Of a stretch of 64,000 bases of DNA, positions 35,352-49,883 are shown piece after piece. The first letter of the stretch is position 1. The number at the start of each line of letters is the position of its first letter. Origin of the DNA: Phragmites australis (Eukaryota; Streptophyta; Magnoliopsida; Poales; Poaceae); assembly GCF_958298935.1 (NCBI RefSeq), contig NC_084922.1, forward strand, positions 4,094,501 through 4,158,500, written 5' to 3'. A program made the position numbers and the translations under genes. Below the pieces are notes generated by a model. That model saw only the letters and a program-made list of their open reading frames with translations. It was not told where the DNA came from and did no database searches.

Positions 35352-37001
35352 GTTTTCCGCTGCTGCTCCTTGGACGCGCGGGAACTGCTAAGACTGGCAA
35401 TGCGACCGATGGATCTTGCACAGACGAAGAAGATGGCAGCGAGGAGAGTATATGGTGCGCGCGCGCGCTCGTGTGTGGCGTGGCGTTTGGTGGTATGGTA
35501 CTAGCTTGGGCGCGAAGGGAGTCGGGTGGGCGTGCAGCGCGACGCCAAAGGCGACCCGACAACGAACCCGTCGTCTCGTCTGTGCAGACTCTCAACGCTA
35601 CTTTTGCATGCCCTCAAGTAATCTTTCTTCTCGTGTTCAACCAAACAAATTAAACAAGCAAATTAAGGTGCTTTTGATCCCTTTTTGCGACGGAAAGCTG
35701 CTTTTGTTGCTAAAAATTTATACTGCAACCTAGCTGCAGCAGCAAGACAACAAGGACACCGGCTGGTTGCCTTTTCTTTGGTGACTTTTGATTTTGTGCT
35801 TCACAACCATGCAAGTGCCCTGCTTGGTTGGTGCATATAGCCATGTATCTGCACTACGCAGTACTGTGTACGATGATGTCTAGAATCTTGACTGAAAAGA
35901 ACGGGTCAGGACATACAAGACTATGAGTTCCATAGAAATTTCGCCGGAATTTAGCAGGAATTAGTTCGGTTTCTCATGCATAAGGAAAAACTCCACGTGT
36001 TTCAAATGAGGTCTCAACTTGAAATGGTTTTTGTTTTTCCATCTATTATATTATTATTTGAGTATTAGAATGAGTCACTGTATGTTTGTTCTCAATATCA
36101 TGAAATTAACTAGTTAATCGGAAAAAAATCTAGATCACTCATTGTTAATTTGTTATGAACGTCTAATGGACTAAATTAAATAAAAAAATCCATCAATTAA
36201 TAAATAGTTAAATTCAAAATTAAAATTTATAAAAAAAATTAGCAGTTCGATTTCCATATAGTTTGAAAAACAGAATATTTAAATAAAGAGCTTATATAAA
36301 ATAAAATAAATAATAAAAGAAATTAATTTTTAATAAATATTATCATGAAAAAAAATACTACAAAACTAACCATGCTATTAACCTAAGTCACCTTTAGAGT
36401 TGTGAATATTGGATGCAGCCCTAACTTTTGATTGCTAGCTAAATGATCACTGTATGGTTACTGTAGCAGATCTTCAGGAAGGCAGCATTGACAAGAGGCC
36501 AACAACGCCAGCAGCTGGGTTCTCCATCTCCAGCTTGCCAAGTTACTTGCATTTCACGACTATCCGAAACATAGACAATTTACAGGAATTCCTTCCAATC
36601 CACCGGCCGGATTAACCAATCTTTGGCGCACACCGATTCAGAAACGCAAGCTGGGTAGCCGTGTCAGGTCGGTCTCTTTTGTGGTTTGGTGAATGTCAGG
36701 TGACATGTCACTGCGCTAGACTCGCTTGGTCTGCACGGAAGCACTGGCCAACACACGCAGAAAAAGAGCATCTCTTTTTTACTACACTTTTTATGGACTG
36801 GCTGGTCACTGCCAGCGTTGCATCTGATAAGTCCCGTCCTCTCATCTCCATGACTCGGATACAGGCTTCCAAGTACGCATCGGGTCGTGTGTCGAGTCGA
36901 CCCGTCCAAATGAACAGGTGAACGGTGCGTCGCGTTTTGAGTGCACGTTAGCTCGTGCGTCACGTTCCTCGGTTCCTGCTTAGTGCTTACCAGTTACCAG
37001 C
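35352..37001. other. Upstream region of the AGP gene and intergenic DNA, no gene seen
   Basis: The first 250 bp are GC-rich and hold the AGP leader and promoter (minus strand; a weak TATA-like ATATACTC at about 35445-35452). From about 36000 to 36380 the DNA is AT-rich and empty. Frames between 36660 and 36960 overlap on both strands and look like chance. Confidence 0.45.
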
Positions 37002-37158
37002 TACTCCCTCCGGTCATATTTACTCGTCTTTTCAGCTGTAGAACTAGGATTTTCAACTATACTATCTTCATTTTCGTTTATTTATCATCAATTTTTATTA
37101 TAATTTTATGTTTTTTCTAAAAAAGTTTATAGATATCTAAAACTTCTGTTTTAAGAGG

Positions 37159-37163
37159 TACGT
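37159..37163. other. Target-site duplication TACGT, left copy
   Basis: TACGT immediately precedes TGTCGG at 37164 and recurs immediately after CCGACA at 43264-43268. The perfect 5-bp pair confirms one complete LTR insertion. Confidence 0.9.
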
Positions 37164-38616
37164 TGTCGGAGGGTGAATTTCTGTCGCAGGGATCCCGAGA
37201 GACCCCTTTTTAGAGATTCGGTCGGGGGATGATCCTGAATGAGTTCGTCGGAGAAATAAATGGAAGTGGAAATAAATGCAACGGCCGGTGGTAGAGGATG
37301 ATCGACCTAGTGCAGGGAGAAATAAATGCACCGGGGCTTAGACAGGTTCGCGCCGCACGGGGGCGTAATACCCTACTCCTGTGTGGATGCAATATCCTTC
37401 CCTGAGGGGGATCCCTCATGGATATGTCTGGTTACAAGAATATGTTGTAGGGCTAAGAGCTTGAGGCTCCCTTGTTCTAGCTCTGCTCAAGCTTGCTTGC
37501 GGTGTTCTTCGTCTTTCTCCATGATGTTTTCGATCGTGCTCTTCTTTCTGTATGCCCATCCTTTTATGCAATCGCCGCCCACGACATACCCCAAATGGGA
37601 AAGAATGGGCACATGTTCCAAGGCGTCATCGTTTCCTCTGGGCGAAGTGACAGGGGCGGTGGAAAAACACGGCGCGCGTCCGACCACCCGCCATTGTGGA
37701 CGCCCTGGCGCCGGGCGCTGTTGAGAGGGCCCGCCGAGCAGCCACAGAGGCACCCGGCGCGCCCACCCTGTCTTGTTCCTCTGCCAGGGCAGGGTGGCAG
37801 GCGGAACGCTTTGATCCTGGCAACGTTATCCCGAGATACACCGGATGATACGGGACGGGACCCGTGCAATTAATGGCCCCACGCCCCTCTGCCAAAGCAT
37901 GGCAGGGACTGACATTGCAGCGGGAGCAGTTGGGGATGTCAGGACGTCAGGATGTCAGGCCGCGCATGCACATTAAATGCGGCCTTGGACCTCTGACTGG
38001 TTGACACCTCGTCGGCGGGCCCCTCGGGGGCCCTTTTGGGTCGTCGGGGCATCAGGTGCTCTCGCACGAACCTTCGGGGAACCGAGTGCTCGGGGGCTGC
38101 CACGTGCAGCCCCGAGCACTCTCTCCCGAGCACTCTTGTACGATCTTTCGGGGAACCGAGTGCTCGGGGGCTGCCACGTGCAGCCCCGAGCACTCTCTCC
38201 CGAGCACTTTTGTACTGACCCTCGGGGAACCGGGCGCTCGGGGGCTGCTACGTGCAGCCCCGAGCACTCTCTCCCGAGTACTCTTGTATGATCCTTCGGG
38301 GAACCGAGTGCTCGGGGGCTGCCACGTGCAACCCCGAGCACTCTCTCCTGAGCACTTAGCTCTTCTGACCATCGGGGGACTAGGGCACTCGGGGGCGAAC
38401 GGGCACCTCCCCGAGCACTTTCTTCCCGGTACTTGAACTCTGCCGGCTATCGGGGAACTGAGGTGCTCGGGGACCAGAGGCTGTGGCCCCGAGCACCTTC
38501 TCCTGGAAGTTAGATTTTCCTCATCCCGCAGGAGGGACCTCGCAGGATGGTGACACGTGGCGGACGGCTGGCCTGGCCTCGGGACTCAGGGACCCCCGAT
38601 TCCTGATACACCGACA
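37164..38616 (-). repeat. Left LTR (3' LTR of the minus-strand element), 1453 bp
   Basis: Collinear with the LTR at 41882-43263, with scattered substitutions. It is 71 bp longer because of one block at about 37590-37665 (between CATACC and AACACGGCGCGCG) missing from the other LTR. The 3' third on the plus strand consists of tandem palindromic repeats. All frames in it are repeat-derived. Confidence 0.9.
38070..38400. repeat. Tandem repeats with G-box palindromes in the left LTR
   Basis: Four units of about 74 bp. Each holds GAACCGAGTGCTCGGGG, then GCTGCCACGTGCAGCC, then CCGAGCACTCTCTCCCGAGC. The centre CACGTG is a G-box core inside an inverted repeat of about 28 bp. The third copy has TACGTG and the fourth a mismatch in the right arm. 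The same array is at about 42717-43020 in the other LTR. Confidence 0.85.
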
Positions 38617-38970
38617 GTAGCCCCCGGGCCCATTGGCAGGTGATGGCACGGAGACTACGGATGGGCCCTTTGTCGCGGACGAGGCCGAGGCTGGCGTGGA
38701 CGCCACATGGCAGGCTTTCAAGAGGTAGCCTTTTAGACCCGGGCCTCGGGTACGGCCCAGCAGGGAGACGAGTAGATGCGTGTCCACACAACTCCCGAAG
38801 GGCATGACAACGGTACGAGCGGCACGCGCGGCGGCCGCGCAGATCGAGGAAAATACGCCTGGCAGCCGCTGATGCCGCACGATCGGCGGGAGATTCGCCT
38901 GGCAGTTGCGCCGACCGAGGAGGCCGTCCCGCCGAGCGAACCGTTGGCCGGCAACGTTTGAACTCTGAGA

Positions 38971-38979
38971 TATAAAAGG
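38971..38979 (+). promoter_or_regulatory. Plus-strand TATA box upstream of the antisense ORF
   Basis: TATAAAAGG lies 150 bases before the ATG at 39130, in the internal region of the LTR element and on the strand opposite to its genome transcript. Spacing fits a promoter with a 5' leader of about 120 bases. The sequence is strong for a TATA box; activity is inferred. Confidence 0.55.
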
Positions 38980-39129
38980 GGGAGGGGATCGACCCGTCCC
39001 TCTTTTTACGCCTTCCTGCAATCTTTCTCTTGCCTCCTCCGTGCTCCGAAGCCCTTAGAAACCTTTCAGGCGATCGGAGCGCTTCTCCTCCTTTCTCTCC
39101 ACCACCAGAACACCTCCGCTCCCGTCGAG

Positions 39130-40670
39130 ATGCCGAGAGTCGGAGGAGGCCGTCGCGACAGGACTCCGAACAGCGTTCTGCCGGAGTCTCGTCTGAAGAA
39201 TGAAGAAGCGGCGGCCAAAATTAGGAAGCTGCTGGTGCCCAAAGGGCAGGAGGGAGCTGTGGTGGTGACGCCGGCGAACTTTCCGCCGGCGACGACCGTT
39301 CCCGAGCGAATTGTTTTATTCACTTCTTTCGTGGCGGCGGGGTTGGTGCCACCGTTTTCAACCTTCTTCCTCCAAGTTCTTGAGACCTACGGCATCCAGC
39401 TGGTGCACTTGAGCCCTAACTCCGTCGTGGTGCTGGCGGTCTTCACGCACTTCTGCGAGATGTTCATGGGGGTGGTGCCTTCGGCCACGCTTCTCCGACA
39501 CTTCTTCATCTTGCGGCCGGCTAGGAAGAAGAGGGGGTACTCCACGGCGGACGTCGCGGGGTGTTGCAACCTTCAGCTACGAGACGGCTTCGGGGAGCAG
39601 TACATCCCCCAGGTGCTGCGCACAAGTGGGAGGAATGGCGACGGGACTGGTTCTTCGTCGGCGTCGACCCCCACGATCGTCTCGCTCTACCGTAAGCGGC
39701 GGCGGAACCTCGGAGGTCGACGTGGGAGGTGCCGCCGCCGGAGGACGCGAGGTTGGAGCCGGTGTTCGAGTGCATCAGACTCCTGCGTGACTCCGGGCTG
39801 ACCTCGGTCATGGTGGTGGCGGACTTCTTGCGCCGTCGCCTGGCGCCCCTGCGGGAGCGGGCCCGGCCGTGCTGGTTCTACACCGGGCCTGAGGATATCA
39901 CTCGGACCCAAATCGGCGCAAGCTGGGACCTGGGCCCAGCGGAGCTGAGAGGCATGACCCGAGTGGTGACCGGAGTGGAAGACATGAGCCGGGCGGAGCT
40001 CCCGTGGCCGGAGATGGCGCTCTGCGCCAACCCCGAGCGCGTGGCGATCATGGCGCAGCTGCCGGAGTTCGATGCCCAGGGACTCGTGGACCGGCCGAGG
40101 AGCCGGAGCCCCGAGGCCCCCGAGCTCCCTGGGTTGGACGAGCTGATCAGCGAGGAGGCCACGAACAGCCCGGCGCGGGCTGGTGACGGGGCCGCTGCGG
40201 GCAGCAGCCGCCGCACCAGAGAAGAGGGCACCGCTGACATTGTAGTAGCGGTGGCACCGGGGGATCGGGGGAAGCGCCCCCGAGTCTACATCCCAGTGCC
40301 GGATTCCCCGCCGTCGCCGTCGGCAGCGGCAGCGTTCCCGGTCCTGGAACCGCGACTTGCGAGTATAATGGCAACTTTTCTTTGGGCTCGCAACTCCAGT
40401 GTTCTTGAGTATTTAGTGTTTCTTCCGCTGTTTTGCCTTGAAGCCCCGGGGAGTACTCAGTCGGACCGTTCCCGACCTTTCCGTCCCCGAGAACGAAGTC
40501 GTCTCAATCGTCGTTCTTGGCGCGTTCAGCCCCCGAGCCCTCGCGAGTCCGCATCGTCTAAGTCAAAAGACGAAAACACGAACTTCCTTGCTCGAGAGAT
40601 GGATCGATCCAGCACGGAACACGCCATGACCGGTGAATACTTTTTCACCTCGCGACCACTCAGTCAGTAG
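39130..40670 (+). pseudogene. Antisense ORF with Transposase_28-like ('putative gypsy type transposon') domain, frameshifted
   Basis: Plus-strand reading gives two long frames. The first (39130-39801) reads FTSFVAAGLVPPFSTFFLQV, LETYGIQLVHLSPNSVVVLA, FTHFCEMFMGVVPS, LRHFFILRPARKK. This matches, from memory, the plant Transposase_28 family. The homology moves to another frame near 39615 (WEEWRRDWFFVGVDPHD), meets a TAA at 39693, and resumes in the same frame at 39729-40670 (PPEDARLEPVFECIRLLRDS, GLTSVMVVADFLRRRLAP). So there is at least one frameshift and one stop, unless a short intron removes them. The C-terminal part is low-complexity acidic/basic sequence. The ORF is antisense to the LTR element. 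Function is unknown; no catalytic motif is seen. Confidence 0.7.
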
Positions 40671-41881
40671 ACCGGAGACATGCGCGGGCGGAAATGTGAC
40701 CAAGAGTCCTCATGGTTTAGTGGTGCCCGAGCTTAAGACGGACCGAACCGAGCACCGACAGCCCGCCCCTGAGGCCTAGGCTCCGGACTACTCGAGTGGC
40801 TCGAGTGATATGATTACCCAGGGCACCCAGGGACTCGATAGTGCTCGGGGTCCTTAAAAGCGGACCAAACACCACGACCACCACGAAGGGCTTTGGTCGG
40901 ACATTACCGTACGTGCGGTACACCTTTCTACGAAACGTTCTGTCGTTCCAGGAAAAAGTAGACACACGGAGGGTTTTGTGCGCGAGGAGATTATCTCACC
41001 GGGCAGATTAGAATACGAGGGCCCCCGAGGATGACTTGGGAACAGAGTACTATTGAACGTAAATTTGTCAGAATTTAACCACTCACCGGACAACTGTCGG
41101 CCTTCCGGCCAACCGATCCAGGAGGAGCGTGTGCTTCCAAGCTCGGGGTGCCCGGGGACCTGGTTCCTTCAGCTGGAGTGCCCGAGCGTCAAGGGGCACA
41201 TGAGGATCCCGGGGTTGGGTGATCTCGACCACTTATGCCTAAGCGGTAGGACCACCCGAGGACCCTTGGGGCCGATCAGCGACCTGGGCATCAAGGCCCT
41301 CGTGGTCGAGCTGCTCTTGATTGTCGACCTGTGACTTAAGAGAGAATGGGGAATTTCTTTGCTTGGTGCGCTCTGTTAGTGCGGTACTTGTTATATAGTG
41401 CTCTCGTTTTCAACCTGAGATCTCTTGAATACCCAGACCGGCGGACAAGAGCAGGCAGAGGGCATAACCCAACGGTCCTATGGTTCGGTGGCGCCCGGGT
41501 ATGACAGACCAGACCGAGCACCGACAGCCCGCCCCTGGGGCCTGAGCTCCGGACTACTCGAGCAGTTTGAGTGATAGGATTACCCAGAGCGCCTAGGAAC
41601 TCGGTAGTGCCCGGGAGCCTGTCACGACACCGAACACCACAGCCTACCACATCGGACGTAAGTCAGCGGCAACTGCCCGCATGCATACCGATTGGGATTC
41701 TTTTATCAGCGGGGAAAATGAGAGAGCGAACTTTTTTCTCGCACAATCGAGCATCTCACCAGACAGATTAAACATATGGAATCCAGAAAAAAGAAATTGA
41801 CATGCGACTGCACATTGAGATTTACATTGAATTGACAAATTTTACAAGGTTGGTCGACTTATCCCTACCTGGCGCGCCAGC
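40671..41881. other. Internal region of the LTR element between antisense ORF and right LTR
   Basis: No gene. It contains two direct copies of a block with AGACCG(G/A)...GACAGCCCGCCCCTG and CTCCGGACTACTCGAG (about 40745-40860 and 41500-41620). The end (41865-41881) holds the primer-binding-site-like TGGCGCGCCAG. Frames here are GC-rich chance frames. Confidence 0.6.
41863..41881 (-). other. Primer-binding site of the minus-strand LTR element
   Basis: On the minus strand, right after the LTR end, the sequence is GC-TGGCGCGCCAGGTAGGGA. It starts with TGG, as sites complementary to tRNA CCA tails do, and I recall the same string behind 5' LTRs of grass gypsy elements. The tRNA is not assigned. 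Confidence 0.6.
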
Positions 41882-43263
41882 TGTCGGAGGGTGAACTCCT
41901 GTCGCAGGGATCCCGAGAGACTCCTTTTTAGAGATTCGGCCGGGGGGATGATCCTGAATGAGTTCGTCGGAGAAATAAATGGAAGTGGAAATAAATGCAA
42001 CGGCCGGTGGTGGGGAATGATCGACCTAGTGCAGGGAGAAATAAATGCACCGGGGTTTAGACAGGTTCGGGCCGCACGGGGGCGTAATACCCTACTCCTG
42101 TGTGGATGCAATATCCTTCCCTGAGGGGGATCCCTCATGGATATGTCTGGTTACAAGAATATGTTGTAGGGCTAAGAGCTTGAGGCTCCCTTGTTCTAGC
42201 TCTGCTCAAGCTTGCTTGCGGTGTTCTTCGTCTTTCTTCGTGATATTTTCGATCGTGCTCTTCTTTCTGTATGCCCATCCTTTTATGCACTCGCCGGCCA
42301 CGATATACCGCAAAACGCAGCGCGCGTCCGACCACCCGCCATTGTGGACGCCCTGGCGCCGGGCGCTGTTGAGAGGGCCCGCCGAGCAGCCACAGAGGCA
42401 CCCGGCGCGCCACCCTGTCTTGTTCCTCTGCCAGGGCAGGGTGGCAGGCGGAACGCTTTGATCCTGGCAACGTTATCCCGAGATACACTGGATGATACGG
42501 GACGGGACCCGTGCAATTAATGGCCCCACGCCCCTCTGCCAAAGCATGGCAGGGACTGACACTGCGGCGGGAGCAGTTGGGGATGTCAGGACGTCAGGAT
42601 GTCAGGCCGCGCATGCACATTAAATGCGGTCTTGGACCTCTGACTGGTTGACACCTCATCGGCGGGCCCCTCGGGGGCCCTTCTGGGTCGTTGGGGCATC
42701 AAGTGCTCTCGCACGAACCTTCGGGGAACCGAGTGCTCGGGGGCTGCCACGTGCAGCCCCGAGCACTCTCTCCCGAGCACTCTTGTACGATCTTTCGAGG
42801 AACCGAGTGCTCGGGGGCTGCCACGTGCAGCCCCGAGCACTCTCTCCCAAGCACTTTTGTACTGACCCTCAGGGAACCGGGCGCTTGGGGGCTGCTACGT
42901 GCAGCCCCGAGCACTATCTCCCGAGTACTCTTGTACGATCCTTCGGGGAACCGAGTGCTCGGGGGCTGCCACGTGCAGCCCCAAGCACTCTCTCCCGAGC
43001 ACTTAGCTCTTTTGATCATCGGGGGATTAGGGCACTCGGGGGCGAACGGGCACCTCCCCGAGCACTTTCTTCCCGGTACTTGGACTCTGCGGGCTATCGG
43101 GGAACTGGGGTGCTCGGGGACCAGAGGCTGTGGCCCCGAGCACCTTCTCCTGGAAGTTAGATTTTCCTTATCCCGCAAGAGGGACCTCGCAGGATGGTGA
43201 CACGTGGTGGACGGCTGGCCTGACCTCGGGACTCAGGGACCCTCGATTCCTGATACACCGACA
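41882..43263 (-). repeat. Right LTR (5' LTR of the minus-strand element), 1382 bp
   Basis: Begins TGTCGGAGGG, ends CACCGACA, followed by the TACGT target repeat. It lacks the 71-bp block of the other LTR. It carries the same G-box palindrome repeats at about 42717-43020 and a minus-strand GCATAAAAGG at about 42276-42286. Confidence 0.9.
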
Positions 43264-43411
43264 TACGTCGTGAAATATACTTCATTAGTATCGTATATTT
43301 TTAAGTATTTATATTTTTTCATAAAAAATATAAAGTTAAAATTGCTACAGTAAAAACTGGTGACAAATAAATGAAAACGAGGATAGTATGTATTATTGAC
43401 CGGAGGGAGAG

Positions 43412-45161
43412 TACTCGAGATGATTCTGGAACGTTATCGTTTGTCTAGAAATTATTCAGCCAAGATGTCACCTGAAAGGCCCTAACAGTATACATTACTA
43501 AACAACTTATATTTTGGATCATAAGACTCAAATGGATGGAAGGAATGCTAATCTTTAAGAGTTGATACCAGAGCCCAGTCCAAGAAATTTTACATGGGCT
43601 AGGCTGGAAAATAGCAACGGTAGGCTAGGCCAGAGCCCATGTGGTGCGGCACGGTGGAATCCAAGCCTAACTCGCCATCCATTCCATCTCATCCCGTTCT
43701 CATTTTCATCTCCGGCTCCAAAAAATACTTAAAATTTCAAAAATAAGCGGATGCTTTTTTTTTTCCAGATGTCTGACTTTTATTTTATGAACAGTGATAT
43801 TTATATGTCGATAAAAAAGAATAAATATGTCGAACTTTATACTTTAGGATGAATTTGGAGCTTAGTGCAGCTATCTTATTTGGTGAGCTCCTCCTTCAAC
43901 ATCATCTTCTCAACCGACGGTAAGGTTAGGGTTAGGATTAGAGTTTTGAGTTTTGGGGATTTTGAGGGCTGCCGACCGTAGAGGCAGCTCCGGGGGAGGT
44001 TGCCACTTAGGTGATGGTGGTGCGTGGTGGGTGAGACGGCAAGACGATGGGAGCGCCGCCTGTCGCGGGTGGCGGAGGATCGTCGGTTGGGCTGGCGATG
44101 GTGGCAGAGGTCGGAGACGGTGGATCCAACGACGGTGACGGCGAGGGAGCATGAGGAGAAGGGAGAGAGAGGGGCGGCAAAGGAGGGCGGGTTGCGTCGG
44201 CATCAAAGACGGCGATGATGAGACGAAGGGCGGCGGTGCATGGGGCGGTTGTAGCTCGTAGAGTGACAGCGACGGGAGGCAAGCATGTGGGGTGAGGTGG
44301 AATGAGTGGGGATTAGGGGTTAGGAATCTTATATTTGAAGCTAAGATTAATCCAGGGCGTCCGACCTAGATTCAATTATCCATAATTTAATAGATTTTTA
44401 AATAAACCTATTAATAGATAAATAGACACTTTTTTATTTTATTTTTTAAGATATTTAATGGCTCAGAGTCGTCTTCAACCTCGTACCGTCTACGCCCACC
44501 TAGGTTAGACATCGACTCACTCCTTCATCTCCATCCTTTTTCGACAATAACCCGCTATATGCTCTATAGTTGTCGCCCCTCTCTCACTGGGATAGAAATC
44601 TTCTAACTTCAGCACGATAAAAATACTATAACGTTAGTGTTACAGTGATATTGTAGTATCCGATCTAATCCGTTCAACACAAATCTAAAAGTTACGTAAG
44701 TTAATGAAATCAGAAGATCCCATTCCCCTCGCTAACCTCTCGTCTCCGCTCATCCCACTCGGCTCGACACCGGTCATCCTGCTAGCAGGACTCACCGCCC
44801 CACTCACGCACGCACCTCCTCCTCCGAGCCGACCAACTTCCCTCTAAATCCAACAACTATGAAAAAAAATCCAAATTACGAAACCCAGTCAGCCCTCCTC
44901 TTCCTCCTCCCATTACTACCGCCGCCGCAGCCGCCGGAGAAGGAGAAGGCGGCGATTAGCCGGAGAGGCGAACCGAAGCCAGCGGAAGAGAGAGGTAGCA
45001 ACACACCCGCCGCCCTCTCGCTCCCTTCTCCAGCAACCGCCCTGATATAAATTGGCGAAGTTTCCGCTTCCTCTCCTCGGTTTCTCAGCGCGCGCGCGTG
45101 CGTCGGCTAAGGTTATCGCCGCCGTCGGCGTAGCGTCTCCGTCTCCGACCCTCAAACGATC
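43412..45161. other. Intergenic DNA and upstream region of the thiolase locus
   Basis: From about 43910 to 44290 a GC-rich block carries overlapping frames on both strands rich in Arg/Gly or Pro; similar DNA lies at about 63050-63400, so both are probably repeat-derived. GGTTAGGGTTAGG at about 43924 is too short to be telomeric. The last 300 bp contain the likely leader of the thiolase gene (GC-rich, AG/CCG-rich), with no clear TATA box. Confidence 0.4.

Positions 45162-49883
<4,722 letters not shown>

Larger units (their letters stand above)
37164..43263 (-). mobile_element. Complete non-autonomous LTR retrotransposon (6.1 kb), minus orientation
   Basis: Two LTRs (37164-38616 and 41882-43263), each TGTCGG...CCGACA, enclose a 3.3-kb internal region, with TACGT duplicated on both sides. 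Orientation is minus: next to the right LTR the minus strand reads GC-TGGCGCGCCAGGTAGGGA, which fits a primer-binding site, and next to the left LTR it reads CCCGGGGGCTAC-TGTCGG, which fits a polypurine tract. The LTR TATA-like GCATAAAAGG is also on the minus strand. No gag, protease, reverse transcriptase or integrase is found on the minus strand, so the element depends on others. It carries one gene-like region in the opposite sense. From memory the layout resembles grass Tat/RIRE2-type (Dasheng-like) elements. Confidence 0.85.
37004..43411. mobile_element. Stowaway-like MITE, split by an LTR retrotransposon
   Basis: The left end reads TA-CTCCCTCCGGTCA (37002-37016) and the right end TGACCGGAGGGAGAG-TA (about 43398-43413). 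CTCCCTCCG termini with TA target sites are the hallmark of Stowaway (Tc1/Mariner-type) MITEs. Removing the 6.1-kb LTR element and one TACGT leaves about 300 bp, whose halves (37004-37163 and 43269-43411) are partly complementary (CATTTTCGTTTATTTATCA and TGACAAATAAATGAAAACG). The MITE was therefore here before the retrotransposon. Confidence 0.8.

Noticed and set aside
39521..40374. Minus-strand frames within the LTR element as gag candidates
   Set aside because: They are shadows of the GC-rich plus-strand ORF and show no gag, protease or reverse transcriptase motif.
43920..43940. Telomere-like GGTTAGGGTTAGG
   Set aside because: Only two imperfect units, and the plant telomere repeat is TTTAGGG; chance.
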